Shown one piece after another: positions 27,116 through 37,749 of a DNA stretch of 64,000 nt. The notes under the pieces were generated by a model. It had not been told where the DNA came from and made no database searches. It worked only from the letters and a program-made list of their open reading frames with translations. The DNA lies in assembly GCF_007954275.1 (NCBI RefSeq), contig NZ_VOLT01000005.1, positions 405,615-469,614 of the forward strand. Direction: 5' to 3'. Origin of the DNA: Colwellia demingiae (lineage in GTDB: Bacteria; Pseudomonadota; Gammaproteobacteria; Enterobacterales; Alteromonadaceae). Each line of letters begins with the position of its first letter. The first letter of the stretch is position 1. A program made the position numbers and the translations under genes.

Positions 27116-27199
27116 CGAATAAATGCCATGAATAAAGACCTAATAACTAAGTAAAATAATTATTTAGCTAATTATTATCAATGAACTTTTGAGATATTA

Positions 27200-27385
27200 T
27201 TATTTCTGCCCTAGAAAAAATTCCTCTACCTCAAGTGCCATCATCGAATAGGCACCGTTTACTACACAGGTAGCATGACCACTTGCTCTTGGCAGAATAC
27301 GTTGAATATAGAAACGTGCAGTTTTAATTTTGGCTTGATAAAATGCTCTATATTCAGGCAAAGGATTCTCCAATATTTAATTCAG
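27200..27385 (-). pseudogene. C-terminal relic of an acyl-CoA dehydrogenase
   Basis: An uninterrupted 61-codon frame reads FYQAKIKTARFYIQRILPRA, SGHATCVVNGAYSMMALEVE and EFFLGQK. It aligns with the end of the 598-residue dehydrogenase at 35851 (FYLAKIQTGQFYFDRVLPKA, GHAACIKSGGESMMAI). The rest of the gene is gone. It is a scar of a lost paralogue. Confidence 0.75.
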
Positions 27386-27522
27386 TTGTTTTCAGGTGGT
27401 CTAACTACTAGTTATTAACAAACCTTTAAACAGTTTTTTGATTTAATGTTTAGCGTGCTGACAATAACGGCAAACACGCTTAATTTAGCTCAAAACACTT
27501 AAAAAGATAGCTGTAACGAGTA

Positions 27523-28701
27523 TTACAATACTTCGAATAAACCTGCAGCGCCCATACCACCACCAACACACATGGTAATAACCACATATTTAGCACCACG
27601 GCGTTTACCTTCAATCAAGGCGTGACCAGTCATTCGCGCACCACTCATGCCATATGGATGACCAATAGAGATAGCGCCACCGTTAACATTCAGTTTTTCC
27701 ACCGGAATATTAAGTTTGTCAGCACAATAAAGTACTTGCACGGCAAAGGCTTCGTTAAGCTCAAATAAGCCGATATCGTCTACGGTTAAGCCATGTTGCT
27801 TTAATAACTTAGGTACCGCATAAATTGGCCCTATACCCATTTCATCTGGTTCACAACCCGCAACCGCCATACCCACATAACGGCCCAATGGTTGTAATCC
27901 ACGTTGTTCAACAAGTTTTGCTTCCATTAATACTGACGCAGATGCACCATCTGATAATTGACTAGCATTACCTGCCGTGATCAGACCACCGTCAACTACG
28001 CTGCGAAGACCTTGTAAACTTTCAATGGTAGTTGCACGTACGCCTTCATCCATAGAAATCGTTACTTCTTCGTAACTGACTTCTTTGGTTTCTTTGTTCA
28101 TTACCGCTTTAGTCGTGGTCATAGGAGCCAATTCAGCATTGTAGCGCCCTGCTTCATATGCAGCAGCGGTACGTTGTTGGCTTAACAAACCATATTCGTC
28201 TTGACGTTCACGGCTAATGTTATAACGGCTAGCGACGATTTCTGCGGTCTGTAACATTGGCATGTAAATGTTTTGGTGTTGAGCTACGAGTTTTTTATCT
28301 AACCCTTTATGCATATTTAAATGTTCATTTTGCACCAGTGATATTGACTCCATACCTGCACCAATTGCTATGTCCATACCGTCATGCATAATTTGTTTTG
28401 CCGCTGTCGCAATCGCCATCAAACCTGATGAGCATTGACGCTCAATTGTCATGCCACTCACTGAAGTTGGTAAACCACCAGCCAATGCTGCTAAACGACC
28501 TACATTCATGCCTGTAGTGCCTTGTTGCAAGCCACAACCCATAACAACATCTTCAACTTCAGCACCATCAATGCCCGCACGCGCTACTGCATGTTTAATG
28601 GCATGACCACCCAATGTTGGACCTTGAGTAATATTAAACCCGCCACGGTAAGCTTTACCTATTGGCGTACGTGCTGTTGATACTATTAGTGCTTCTCTCA
28701 T
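27523..28701 (-). CDS. Acetyl-CoA C-acyltransferase (thiolase)
   Basis: The 392-residue enzyme cleaves 3-ketoacyl-CoA with CoA, the last step of beta-oxidation. The acyl-accepting cysteine is C90 in [10 protein letters not shown], the catalytic histidine is in [13 protein letters not shown], and the second cysteine is C378 in [12 protein letters not shown]. Length is standard. It lies 105 bases downstream of the hydratase/dehydrogenase fusion gene and is probably in the same operon. Confidence 0.93.
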   Translation of the reverse strand: MREALIVSTARTPIGKAYRGGFNITQGPTLGGHAIKHAVARAGIDGAEVEDVVMGCGLQQGTTGMNVGRLAALAGGLPTSVSGMTIERQCSSGLMAIATAAKQIMHDGMDIAIGAGMESISLVQNEHLNMHKGLDKKLVAQHQNIYMPMLQTAEIVASRYNISRERQDEYGLLSQQRTAAAYEAGRYNAELAPMTTTKAVMNKETKEVSYEEVTISMDEGVRATTIESLQGLRSVVDGGLITAGNASQLSDGASASVLMEAKLVEQRGLQPLGRYVGMAVAGCEPDEMGIGPIYAVPKLLKQHGLTVDDIGLFELNEAFAVQVLYCADKLNIPVEKLNVNGGAISIGHPYGMSGARMTGHALIEGKRRGAKYVVITMCVGGGMGAAGLFEVL

Positions 28702-28806
28702 TTTATAATTCCTCTATTTTCTAGCCATTTATATTGGCAGGGACATTTCATCAGCAGGAATATAACGACTATATTCACTGCCATGTCGATTAATTTGTTC
28801 TAGCGT

Positions 28807-30921
28807 TTAAACACTTATTTTGTATTGCCTAAACTTCTTGCCGCTCGCCACAAGTTGCTCTAATACCGGCGCAGGTTTAAACCACATTTCGCCATACTCG
28901 CCTAACTCACTGCGATATTTGTTGATGGCGTTTAATACTGACTCTAAGCCAATTTCATCGGCATATTGCATTGGACCACCGCGCCACCAAGGGAAGCCAT
29001 AGCCATTGCCATAAATCAAATCACAATCGCTTGAACGATTAGCCTTGCCTTCTTCCAGAATTAACGCGCCTTCGTTGATCATCATAAAGACCATACGTTC
29101 AACAATTTCTTGATCGCTGATTTCACGACGTTCAATATCTAAATCAGCCGCAATTTGCGTGGCTAATTCAATGACTTCTGGATCTTCTTTTTGCTCGCGA
29201 CCTTCATAGAGGTATAAGCCTCGAGCTGTTTTTTGACCATAACGACCAAGTTCAGCTAATTTGTCACCTAGCGCACAGTAACTCTTGTCATGTTCGATAA
29301 ATTCACGACGGCTTTCACGCACAAAATAACCAACGTCAAGCCCTGCCATATCGCCCATTGCACATAAACCCATAGCAAAACCAAAACCATATAGTGCTTT
29401 GTCAATTTGTGTAGGTGTTGCACCTTCGAGCAATAAGCGCATGCCTTCACGACTGTAAGGCTCCAACATACGATTACCAACAAAACCAAAACAAACACCA
29501 ACAATCACAGGCACTTTGCGAATAGCTTGTGCTAATTTGATACAGGTCACTAAGGCATCGTCAGCGGTTTTTTCACAACGAACAATTTCTAACAAACGCA
29601 TTACGTTGGCAGGACTGAAGAAGTGCAAGCCTAAAACGTCTTGCGGACGGCTAGTCACTGCGGCAATTTCATCAATATTTAGTGTTGAAGTGTTCGAGGC
29701 TAAGATACAGCCAGTTTTACATACACGGTCTAACTCTTTAAATACCGCATGTTTCACTGCCATTTTTTCAAACACGGCTTCAATGACTAGGTCAACATCG
29801 CCTAAATCGTCGTAGCTGGTAGTACCTGATAATAAGCTCATCAAGTGTTCAACTTTTTCTGCGGTTAAGCGACCTTTCTTTGCACTGATTTCGTAGTTTT
29901 TACGAATAACCGCGATGCCTTTTCCTAAGGCTTCACCATTAAGATCGAGCATAACTACAGGGATACCAGCATTCATAAAGTTCATGGCAATGCCGCCCCC
30001 CATAGTACCAGAGCCAATAATAGCGACTTTTTTCACATCACGCGTTGGGGTTTTAGGATCTACGCCCGGTACTTTAGTCGCTGCACGTTCAGCAAAAAAC
30101 AAATGCTGTTGAGCACGTGCTTGTGGTGTTGCCAAACATTCAGAAAACAATTGTTGTTCACGTTTTAAACCGTCGGCTAACGGTAATTCAAGCGCCGCTT
30201 CCACGCATTGTACAATGCGCTCAGGGGCATAAAAACCACGGCTTTTACGCGCGATAGATTGTCTAAATTCGATAAAAAAGTTTTCAGGTAAGTTACTGGT
30301 ATCCACTTCAATGCTGTGACAATTACGCAGCTCTGCACCGTTATCGGCCAACTCAGCCGCGTACTCAACAGCGTCATCGATTAAGTTACCTTCGCTGATA
30401 CGATCAATCAAACCCGCTTTATGCGCTTTAGCAACAGGAATAGGTGCGCCTGAAGTCATCATTTGTAATGCTAACTCAACCCCAGCAAGACGTGGCACAC
30501 GTTGTGTCCCGCCACCGCCAGGTAGAATACCTAAGTTTACTTCTGGTAAACCCACTTTAGCTTTTGGCTCGGCAATGCGATAATGCGCGCCAAGTGTCAA
30601 CTCGAGACCTCCGCCTAGCGCCATACCATTAATGGCGGCAACGATAGGTTTATCAAAAGTTTCCATTTTAGCAATAACACCCGGCAAATGTGGTTCAGCC
30701 ATAGCTAATTTTGGGTTAGAAAATTCGCTGATATCTGCACCACCACAGAAAATTTTCTGTGCGGAAGCAATCACAACAGCTTTAACCGAATCGTCGGCCG
30801 CTGCGTTGTCTAAGCTATCAACAATGGCTGTGCGTAGCGGGTGACCCAAACCATTAACCGGTGGTGAGTTAAGGGTGATGATGGCGATATTATCGCGGAC
30901 TTCATAATTAACTATGGACAT
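28807..30921 (-). CDS. Enoyl-CoA hydratase / 3-hydroxyacyl-CoA dehydrogenase fusion
   Basis: The 704-residue protein carries two beta-oxidation steps. Residues 1-190 are an enoyl-CoA hydratase (oxyanion loop FCGGADISEF, NGMALGGGLELTLG). From about 295 there is a 3-hydroxyacyl-CoA dehydrogenase with NAD motif AIIGSGTMGGGIAMNF and LGLHFFSPANVM, followed by a second C-terminal dehydrogenase domain. The order is that of FadJ and peroxisomal bifunctional enzymes, not proof of FadB. Expected partners are the thiolase downstream and the dehydrogenases upstream. Confidence 0.92.
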   Translation of the reverse strand: MSIVNYEVRDNIAIITLNSPPVNGLGHPLRTAIVDSLDNAAADDSVKAVVIASAQKIFCGGADISEFSNPKLAMAEPHLPGVIAKMETFDKPIVAAINGMALGGGLELTLGAHYRIAEPKAKVGLPEVNLGILPGGGGTQRVPRLAGVELALQMMTSGAPIPVAKAHKAGLIDRISEGNLIDDAVEYAAELADNGAELRNCHSIEVDTSNLPENFFIEFRQSIARKSRGFYAPERIVQCVEAALELPLADGLKREQQLFSECLATPQARAQQHLFFAERAATKVPGVDPKTPTRDVKKVAIIGSGTMGGGIAMNFMNAGIPVVMLDLNGEALGKGIAVIRKNYEISAKKGRLTAEKVEHLMSLLSGTTSYDDLGDVDLVIEAVFEKMAVKHAVFKELDRVCKTGCILASNTSTLNIDEIAAVTSRPQDVLGLHFFSPANVMRLLEIVRCEKTADDALVTCIKLAQAIRKVPVIVGVCFGFVGNRMLEPYSREGMRLLLEGATPTQIDKALYGFGFAMGLCAMGDMAGLDVGYFVRESRREFIEHDKSYCALGDKLAELGRYGQKTARGLYLYEGREQKEDPEVIELATQIAADLDIERREISDQEIVERMVFMMINEGALILEEGKANRSSDCDLIYGNGYGFPWWRGGPMQYADEIGLESVLNAINKYRSELGEYGEMWFKPAPVLEQLVASGKKFRQYKISV

Positions 30922-31005
30922 AAGTTTTCCTGTTTATATTTTTAGACTGTAGAAGGGCTAGCGCGATTGTGCGTTAGCCCTGCTACTTATTAAATTATTT
31001 CTGGT

Positions 31006-31170
31006 TTAAAACCACTGTTCTTGCATATCAAAACAAACGGTATTTACGCTTTGTAAAATTTTTCTTGAGCTTCAATCTCTGGCAGTTCCCACTCAATATA
31101 GTGTTTCGCGGTTTGTATTTTTCCCTGATAGAAGTTCTTTTCATCATCGATTAAATCGGTGCTAAGAGCT
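31006..31170 (-). pseudogene. C-terminal relic of an acyl-CoA dehydrogenase
   Basis: The frame reads LSTDLIDDEKNFYQGKIQTA, KHYIEWELPEIEAQEK and, after a frame change, VNTVCFDMQEQWF-stop. This matches the end of the 605-type dehydrogenase at 54244 (EFYLGKLQAMKFFYRIELPK, DTHFAMQEAWF). Only the last 50 codons remain. Confidence 0.7.
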
Positions 31171-31188
31171 ATTTGTACTTAGAATTGA

Positions 31189-31953
31189 CTAAATAGTTAA
31201 ACCGCCATCAACGACAATGGTTTCACCATTAGTATAACTGCTGGCATTTGACGCTAAATACAACACAGCACCCGCCATTTCACTTGGCTCGGCATGACGA
31301 CTCATAGGGATATTGGTCACGGCTTTTTGGTAGATTTCATCGTTAGTGAATAACGCACCGGCAAATTTCGTTTTAGTAAAACCTGGTAACAGTGCATTAC
31401 ATCGAATACCAAATGGCGCACATTCTTTAGCAAATGCTTTGGTCATATTGACGACAGCCGCTTTGGTAATTGAGTAGATGCCCTGCATTTCGCCCGGTTG
31501 AATGGCATTGACCGACGCGGTATTAACGATTGCACCGCCACCGTTTTCCCGCATGAGTTTACCTGCTTCAATCGACATGAAGAAATAACCACGAATGTTT
31601 ACATCAACGGTTTTGTTAAACGCGCCTAAGTCCGTATCTAAGATATGACCAAAATAGGGATTGGCAGCGCCATTATTGACTAAAACATCTAACTTTCCAT
31701 GAGCTTGTTTGATATGCGCAAACGCCGCGGTAATATCGTCCATACGGCCAACATTGCAGGCCAACGCTTCGGCACTGCCACCACTAGCATTAATAGCATC
31801 AGCTACCCCTTGGCAACCTTCAACTTTACGACTAGACACGATCACGTGAGCGCCATGCTCGGACAAACACTTGGCAATTTCTTCACCTATGCCACGGCTT
31901 GCTCCACTGACTAGTGCCACTTTTCCCGTTAGATCAAATAAGTTCTTATACAT
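31189..31953 (-). CDS. Short-chain dehydrogenase/reductase
   Basis: A classical 254-residue SDR with the cofactor motif SGASRGIG (residues 17-24), NNGAANP in place of the usual NNAG, a catalytic serine in NTASVNA and YSITK. It is nearly a twin of the SDR at 46623. The family oxidises or reduces hydroxy or keto groups; here the place in a beta-oxidation operon suggests a 3-hydroxyacyl or secondary-alcohol substrate. Confidence 0.9.
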   Translation of the reverse strand: MYKNLFDLTGKVALVSGASRGIGEEIAKCLSEHGAHVIVSSRKVEGCQGVADAINASGGSAEALACNVGRMDDITAAFAHIKQAHGKLDVLVNNGAANPYFGHILDTDLGAFNKTVDVNIRGYFFMSIEAGKLMRENGGGAIVNTASVNAIQPGEMQGIYSITKAAVVNMTKAFAKECAPFGIRCNALLPGFTKTKFAGALFTNDEIYQKAVTNIPMSRHAEPSEMAGAVLYLASNASSYTNGETIVVDGGLTI

Positions 31954-32011
31954 AATTAGTTTCCTACAAAAAGTTTTTTAATAAATAGTTTTTAGCTTAA
32001 AACGATTGACG

Positions 32012-33001
32012 CTATGGCTTAAGGATCACTTTGCCTTTGACATTGCGCGACAACACTTTGTTAATCGCATCAGCGGCATTGACTAATGGAAAGACTTCGT
32101 CGACTACGACTTTCACGTAGCCCTTAACGTACCAAGTTAGCAACTCGTGCATATTGGCAATAAAGTCTTTGGGTTGGTGTTGGGTAAAAGCCCCCCAAAA
32201 TACACCAATTACACTAAACCCTTTTACCAGCGCCAAATTAACCGCGAATTTGGGAATAACCCCACAGGCAAAACCAACCACCAATAATCGACCGTTCCAC
32301 GCCATATTGCGAGCGCAAGCACCAAAGGTTTCACCACCAACACATTCGTAAACGACGTCAACGCCTTTACCACCTGTGAGTTCTTTAAGCTGTGACTTTA
32401 AGTCAACGTCCTTGTAGTTAATTAATACATCTGCGCCATTGTCTTTGGCTACTTGCAATTTTTCTTCGGTAGAACACACCGCGATAACTTTTGCGCCCAT
32501 GGCTTTGGCAATTTGCACGGCGGCTAATCCAGTGCCGCCAGCAGCACCTGTAACTAATACCGTTTCACCCGCTTTTACATTAGCCCGTTGTTTTAAGCCA
32601 TAATGAGCGGTGGCATGAGCCGTAACTAAACCAGCTGCTTCTTCAAATGAAATTTGCTCTGGAATAGGAAATACGTTTGTCGCATCAACCACTACTTGCT
32701 CGGCAAAACCGTTTAACATAGACAAACCAATGACGCGTTGACCAATATTGAGATGAGATACACCTTGACCTAACTCACTAATGACGCCAGAGAATTCAGC
32801 ACCTGGCACAAACGGCGTAGGTGGTTTCATTTGGTATAAACCTTGAATTAATAAACCATCTGGAAAATTAATCCCTGCCGCTTCAACCTTAACTAATACT
32901 TGACCTTTTTTTAGCGTCGGCACCGGCATATCTTTATATTCTAAGTTTTCTACTGGGCCAAATTCATTACATACAACCGCTTTCATATTTTTCTCGGTCA
33001 T
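32012..33001 (-). CDS. Quinone oxidoreductase-type MDR enzyme
   Basis: The 329-residue protein is a zinc-free medium-chain reductase: N-terminal GroES-like domain (PFVPGAEFSGVI) and a nucleotide-binding domain with VTGAAGGTGLAAVQIAKAMG. It would use NADPH to reduce an activated double bond or quinone. It is about 75% identical by eye to the protein at 45196, which starts at the Met equivalent to residue 6 here. Start at 33001 or 32986 cannot be decided. It lies 5 bases from the phosphotransferase gene and is co-transcribed with it. Confidence 0.88.
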   Translation of the reverse strand: MTEKNMKAVVCNEFGPVENLEYKDMPVPTLKKGQVLVKVEAAGINFPDGLLIQGLYQMKPPTPFVPGAEFSGVISELGQGVSHLNIGQRVIGLSMLNGFAEQVVVDATNVFPIPEQISFEEAAGLVTAHATAHYGLKQRANVKAGETVLVTGAAGGTGLAAVQIAKAMGAKVIAVCSTEEKLQVAKDNGADVLINYKDVDLKSQLKELTGGKGVDVVYECVGGETFGACARNMAWNGRLLVVGFACGVIPKFAVNLALVKGFSVIGVFWGAFTQHQPKDFIANMHELLTWYVKGYVKVVVDEVFPLVNAADAINKVLSRNVKGKVILKP

Positions 33002-33006
33002 GGCTA

Positions 33007-34053
33007 CTACCCTTCTTTAATTATTTGCAGTGCCATTTGGGCTAGTGGACCGACAAAATTACCTGCCGCTTCTGCTTGTTTACTTGAGGCGTTTCCTTGA
33101 GTAGCACGCTTGGCAACCCCTTGAGCAATAGCCGCTAAACGGAAGAAACAAAAGGCCAAATAAAACGGCCAATGATCTATTTTTTCTATACCGGTTAGCT
33201 GGCAATATAAATTGATAATTTCTTGTTCACTCGGGATCCCCAACGTTTCACGGTCAATACCCATCAAGCCTTTTGATGCTGGTGATTCAGGAGGCATACG
33301 CAGTTGCATACAGTGATAAGCTAAATCCGCATAAGGATGACCTAATGTGGACAGCTCCCAATCTAATATTGCAATAATCTCAGGTTTGTCAGGGTGAAAC
33401 ATCACGTTATCTAAGCGATAATCACCATGAGCAATGGATACCAAACCATCATCTGCTGGCATATTGGCTTGCAGCCATGTCATGAGTTGTTCCATGGCTT
33501 CAATTTTGTCAATTTCTGAGGCGCGGTACTGAATACTCCAACGTTTGATTTGACGCTGATAATAATTTCCCGGCTTGCCGTAATCTGTCAAACCTAACGC
33601 CTCTACATCTACGTTGTGCAATTTAGCCATGACGCAAATGATCTCTTGATGAATAGCAGCGCGTTCTTCATTTGGTTTTTCATTAGCGCTGGCTTCAGGT
33701 AACGCTGAATCCCAAAATATACGTCCGGGCAAAAATTCCATCAGGTAAAACATCGAACCAATGACGTCACAGTCTTCACATAAGTGAAAAACTTTAGCAA
33801 CTGGCACGTCGGTTGCTGCTAATGCGCTTAATACACGATATTCACGATCAACCGCATGGGCAGATTTTAATAATTTACCCGGCGGTTGGCGGCGTAAAAC
33901 GTACGTTCCTGACGCTGCAATGACCTTAAAGGTAGGGTTAGACTGACCACCAGAAAATTTTTCTAACTGAATGGGGCCCTTAAAACCCTCAACATAGCTT
34001 TCTAAATAGTGGGTTAATGCAGCAATGTCTAATTGTTCAACAGCACTAGTCAT
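33007..34053 (-). CDS. Phosphotransferase family protein, ACAD11-kinase-like
   Basis: The 348-residue protein has an aminoglycoside-phosphotransferase fold: a nucleotide loop (KFSGGQSNPTFKV), catalytic HGDYRLDNVMF and the metal site ILDWELSTLGHP. This subgroup is found fused to or beside ACAD10/ACAD11-type acyl-CoA dehydrogenases, where it phosphorylates 4-hydroxyacyl-CoA before the dehydrogenase acts. The dehydrogenase encoded 87 bases upstream fits that partner. ATG 34053 follows GGAG; a GTG 12 codons earlier is less likely. Confidence 0.85.
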   Translation of the reverse strand: MTSAVEQLDIAALTHYLESYVEGFKGPIQLEKFSGGQSNPTFKVIAASGTYVLRRQPPGKLLKSAHAVDREYRVLSALAATDVPVAKVFHLCEDCDVIGSMFYLMEFLPGRIFWDSALPEASANEKPNEERAAIHQEIICVMAKLHNVDVEALGLTDYGKPGNYYQRQIKRWSIQYRASEIDKIEAMEQLMTWLQANMPADDGLVSIAHGDYRLDNVMFHPDKPEIIAILDWELSTLGHPYADLAYHCMQLRMPPESPASKGLMGIDRETLGIPSEQEIINLYCQLTGIEKIDHWPFYLAFCFFRLAAIAQGVAKRATQGNASSKQAEAAGNFVGPLAQMALQIIKEG

Positions 34054-34139
34054 AGAATACTCCGATAGTTTAATACGAGAACAACTCACTTAAAATTGAG
34101 CTGAGTCGATTTAGTTAAGCCAGTCATTTTAGCCCTAAG

Positions 34140-35351
34140 TTAAGCCGTGTTTTTTTTAACCAAATCACGCCCTAACTGCATCATATGCACTTGATCAGGT
34201 CCATCGGCCAAACGCAATGTTCTTTGTGCCGCATACATATGCGCTAAAAATGTATCTTGGCTTACACCTACAGCGCCGTGACATTGAATAGCGCGATCAA
34301 TCACATCTAACGCCATTGATGGCGCGACTATTTTTATCATCGCAATTAATTCTTTCGCAGCTTTATTCCCATCTGTATCCATTTTTTGAGCGGCTTTAAG
34401 CGTCATCAATCTGGCTTGCTCTATCTGACAAGCTGATTTAGCTATATCTTCACGAATAGACTGCTGTTTTATCATAGGTCGACCAAAGACAATACGCTCG
34501 TTCACCCGCTTGCACATTAGATTTAATGCACGCTGAGCTGCACCAACAGAACGCATACAATGATGAATTCGACCAGGGCCTAATCGGCCTTGAGCAATTT
34601 CAAACCCCTTACCTTCACCCACAATAATATTTCCAACCGGAACTCTTACATTATCGAAGATGATTTCTGAGTGCCCTTCAGGCGCATCGTCATAACCAAA
34701 AATTTTCATAGGTCTGGTGACTATGACCCCAGGCGTATTCATTGGCACTAACACTTGCGAATGTTGAATGTAACGATTGCTATTATCTGGGTCAGTTTTG
34801 CCCATTACGATTAAAATTTCACACTGCTTGCGACTTGCACCACTAATGTAAAATTTCTTTCCATTAATAACGTATTCATCGCCATCACGAACAATGCTAG
34901 TTTGAATATTAGTGGCATCAGACGATGCTACTTCAGGCTCTGTCATAGCAAAAGCAGAACGAATTTCCCCCGCTAAAAGCGGTTCTAACCAGCGTTTTTT
35001 CTGCGCGACGCTTCCGTATTTAGCTAGCACTTCCATATTGCCAGTATCAGGAGCAGCACAGTTAAATACTTCAGGCCCCCACAGAACTCCACCCATAATT
35101 TCAGCTAACGGCGCATATTCCAAATTAGTTAAACCTGGGCTATATTCGCCGTAAACAGGAGGTAAAAAAAAATTCCACAATCCTTGCTCTTTTGCTTTAG
35201 CTTTAAGTTCTTCCAGTAAGGGAGGCGTCGACCATTTGTCATCTTTCAGTTGCTCGTGCATTTTATTTTCATTTGGATAAACAAACTCATCCATAAAAGC
35301 TTGTACTCGTGCTCTGAGATCATTTACTTTTTCGCTGTATTCAAAATCCAT
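34140..35351 (-). CDS. Acyl-CoA dehydrogenase, ACAD10/11-like
   Basis: The 403-residue flavoenzyme shows [22 protein letters not shown] and the C-terminal [19 protein letters not shown] with [10 protein letters not shown]. These match the short dehydrogenase group that pairs with the phosphotransferase encoded just downstream. Together they could handle 4-hydroxy fatty acyl-CoA. A truncated paralogue is at 57463. Confidence 0.9.
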   Translation of the reverse strand: MDFEYSEKVNDLRARVQAFMDEFVYPNENKMHEQLKDDKWSTPPLLEELKAKAKEQGLWNFFLPPVYGEYSPGLTNLEYAPLAEIMGGVLWGPEVFNCAAPDTGNMEVLAKYGSVAQKKRWLEPLLAGEIRSAFAMTEPEVASSDATNIQTSIVRDGDEYVINGKKFYISGASRKQCEILIVMGKTDPDNSNRYIQHSQVLVPMNTPGVIVTRPMKIFGYDDAPEGHSEIIFDNVRVPVGNIIVGEGKGFEIAQGRLGPGRIHHCMRSVGAAQRALNLMCKRVNERIVFGRPMIKQQSIREDIAKSACQIEQARLMTLKAAQKMDTDGNKAAKELIAMIKIVAPSMALDVIDRAIQCHGAVGVSQDTFLAHMYAAQRTLRLADGPDQVHMMQLGRDLVKKNTA

Positions 35352-35473
35352 TAGTCTCTCCTAAAAATAAGTAATATTTTGTTTGTCTTCTAAGCTATTT
35401 AAATGCGGTAGGCATTAAATTGACTCAGTTGAAAACCCGAAGCGTTAAAGTAACAACGACTCAGGGCCGTATT

Positions 35474-35765
35474 TCAGGTTTGCAGATTAAGTTGCACCAT
35501 AGTTTGAGACGGTGCCTGTAAAATAATGGTTAACGCCATGGCAATCGTACCGCCTGAACTCTCCACTAAAACGCGTTCGCTAGCGTTAATATTCTGTAAT
35601 TCATTAAGCATATCGATAATGCGTTGCTCAAACTCATGCCATTGTTCTTGTACATTGTTGGTAAGTTCGTCAGTGGCCCAACTATCTAATGATTGTTTTA
35701 ATAGCCCAAAGTACTCGGCAGTTTTTGCTTGGTCGTTGTATCGGAAATTTCTGCAAAATGGCGTG
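35474..35765 (-). pseudogene. C-terminal relic of a histidine phosphatase gene
   Basis: The minus strand reads YNDQAKTAEYFGLLKQSLDS, QEQWHEFEQRIIDMLNEL and RVLVESSGGTIAMALTIIL. It parallels the intact histidine phosphatase at 58259 (YKESFVVFKQRCSKAL, IMIFTSGGVIASI). The N-terminal RHG motif is absent. It stands upstream of the ACAD gene just as the intact copy stands upstream of the ACAD relic at 57463. Confidence 0.65.
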
Positions 35766-35850
35766 TATTAACTGTTTAAAATAAAATTCAGTCCAACAAT
35801 ATAATCAGAGAGAACACCCTGACTATATTGTTTATTGTTAGATATATTGT

Positions 35851-37647
35851 TTAGAAAAGCATATGTTCTTCATTAATAGCCATCATACTTTCACCGCCTG
35901 ATTTAATACAGGCAGCATGCCCAGCAGCTTTTGGTAAGACGCGGTCAAAATAGAATTGACCCGTTTGAATTTTAGCAAGATAAAAATCTCCTTCATCAGT
36001 ACCTGAGTCTATAGATTTCTGAGCTGTTACCATCATCTTTAACCAGTAGTACCCTAAAGTTACATAACCTGCATACATAAGATAATCCACCGATGCGGCA
36101 CCGATCTCATCAGGATTATTCATCGCTTTAACACCAATTTCTTGAGTTATTTTCTCCAATTTTTGGAAATATCCGCCTAGTGTTGTACATAAAACAGTAA
36201 ATTGTGGCTTAGTAGCATTAGCTATAATGAATGATGTTACTTCTTCACCAAATGACTTTAATAAGGCACCTTTTGACCCTAATACTTTTCGGGCCAATAA
36301 ATCTAATGCTTGAATACCTGTAGTACCTTCATATAAGCAAGATATCTTTGTATCACGCATCAGCTGTTCCATACCCCATTCAGAAATATAGCCATGACCA
36401 CCGTACACTTGAACACCTAGGCTTGTTGCTTCCAATCCCGCTTCTGTTAAAAATGCTTTTGCAATAGGAGTTAATAACGCTAGTTTGGCGTCGGCTTGAG
36501 CTAGAACGGCAGGATCTTTACCATTTAATTTTTCATCAACCAATAATGTCAAGTCGTAGATCAATGCTCTACCACCTTCAGCTATAGATTTTTGGGTTAA
36601 TAACATACGACGTACATCTGGATGAACAATAATAGGATCAGCAGGGCCATTAGGGTTTTTAACACCCGTTAAAGATCTCATCTGCAGTCTATCTCTTGCG
36701 TAAGCTAATGCACCTTGAAAGGATGCGTCAGCTGCTGCTACACCTTCTCCAGCTACACCAAGTCTCGCTTCATTCATAAAGGTGAACATACAATTCAAAC
36801 CACGATTGATCTCACCAATTAAGTAACCTTTCGCTTCATCAAAATTAATAACACAGGTAGCACTGCCTTTTATACCCATTTTATGCTCTATCGAACCACA
36901 TTCCACAGTGTTTCTATCAATAACATTACCACCTGGATCAATATTGAACTTAGGAACAGCAAATAAAGAAATTCCTTTTGTGCCTTCTGGTGAACCAGGA
37001 ATTCTGGCAATAACGATATGAACGATATTTTCTGACATATCGTGCTCACCGGCCGAGATAAAGATTTTACTGCCACTCAAGTTGTAGCTACCATCATCAT
37101 TCAATTCAGCTTTTGTTCGTAACATACCTAAATCTGTACCACAGTGTGCTTCCGTTAAACACATTGTTCCCGTCCAAGTACCTTCAACTAACTTAGGTAG
37201 TATCATCTCTTTAAGCTGTTGAGAACCATGTTCCTCAAGAGTAGCCATAGCTCCATGACTTAAACCCGGGTACGTAGCAAAACTATGATTAGCAGCTGAG
37301 AGCATTTCTGAAACACAAGCATGCAAAGAAGCAGGCATGCCTTGGCCACCCCATTCTTCTTTCTGAGATAGCGTAGGCCAACCACCTTCAACATATAATT
37401 TATAAGCTTCTTTAAATCCATCAGGTGTAGTAACTTCACCTTTATCCCATTTACATCCTTGCTCATCGCCAATTTGATTTAAGGGCGCAATTTCTTGTTC
37501 TGCAATTTTAGCGCCTGCTTGTAAAATGGCATCAACCATGTCTGGCGTTGCATCTTCAAAACCAAGTCTTTCATAGCGTGAATGACAATCAAGTAGTTCT
37601 TGCATGACAAACTTCATGTCTCTTATAGGGGCTTTATACTCAGGCAT
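35851..37647 (-). CDS. Acyl-CoA dehydrogenase, 600-residue type
   Basis: The 598-residue protein has the FAD/substrate motifs MCLTEAHCGTDLGML and FISAGEHDMSENIVH, the catalytic Glu in YEGTTGIQALDLL, and VYGGHGYI, followed by a C-terminal helical extension. This large class includes FadE5-like and DmdC-like enzymes that oxidise acyl-CoA or methylthiopropionyl-CoA. A 37-bp palindrome carrying the shared TetR-type operator lies 66 bases upstream and a promoter reads from it. Confidence 0.9.
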   Translation of the reverse strand: MPEYKAPIRDMKFVMQELLDCHSRYERLGFEDATPDMVDAILQAGAKIAEQEIAPLNQIGDEQGCKWDKGEVTTPDGFKEAYKLYVEGGWPTLSQKEEWGGQGMPASLHACVSEMLSAANHSFATYPGLSHGAMATLEEHGSQQLKEMILPKLVEGTWTGTMCLTEAHCGTDLGMLRTKAELNDDGSYNLSGSKIFISAGEHDMSENIVHIVIARIPGSPEGTKGISLFAVPKFNIDPGGNVIDRNTVECGSIEHKMGIKGSATCVINFDEAKGYLIGEINRGLNCMFTFMNEARLGVAGEGVAAADASFQGALAYARDRLQMRSLTGVKNPNGPADPIIVHPDVRRMLLTQKSIAEGGRALIYDLTLLVDEKLNGKDPAVLAQADAKLALLTPIAKAFLTEAGLEATSLGVQVYGGHGYISEWGMEQLMRDTKISCLYEGTTGIQALDLLARKVLGSKGALLKSFGEEVTSFIIANATKPQFTVLCTTLGGYFQKLEKITQEIGVKAMNNPDEIGAASVDYLMYAGYVTLGYYWLKMMVTAQKSIDSGTDEGDFYLAKIQTGQFYFDRVLPKAAGHAACIKSGGESMMAINEEHMLF

Positions 37648-37712
37648 TATCTTTATCTTCCTATTTGTTGTTTAAAAAAGTACCTACAAAGATACTACTT
37701 TCATTATCCTTA

Positions 37713-37749
37713 GACTACCTATTGACACTATGAGTGTCAATAGGTAGTC
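37713..37749. promoter_or_regulatory. 37-bp perfect palindrome with TTGACACT operator
   Basis: Bases 37713-37729 and 37733-37749 are perfect 17-bp complements around ATG. The inner part is TTGACACT-ATG-AGTGTCAA, the best copy of the operator repeated across the window. On the minus strand TTGACA serves as a -35 for the dehydrogenase gene at 37647. Confidence 0.8.
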
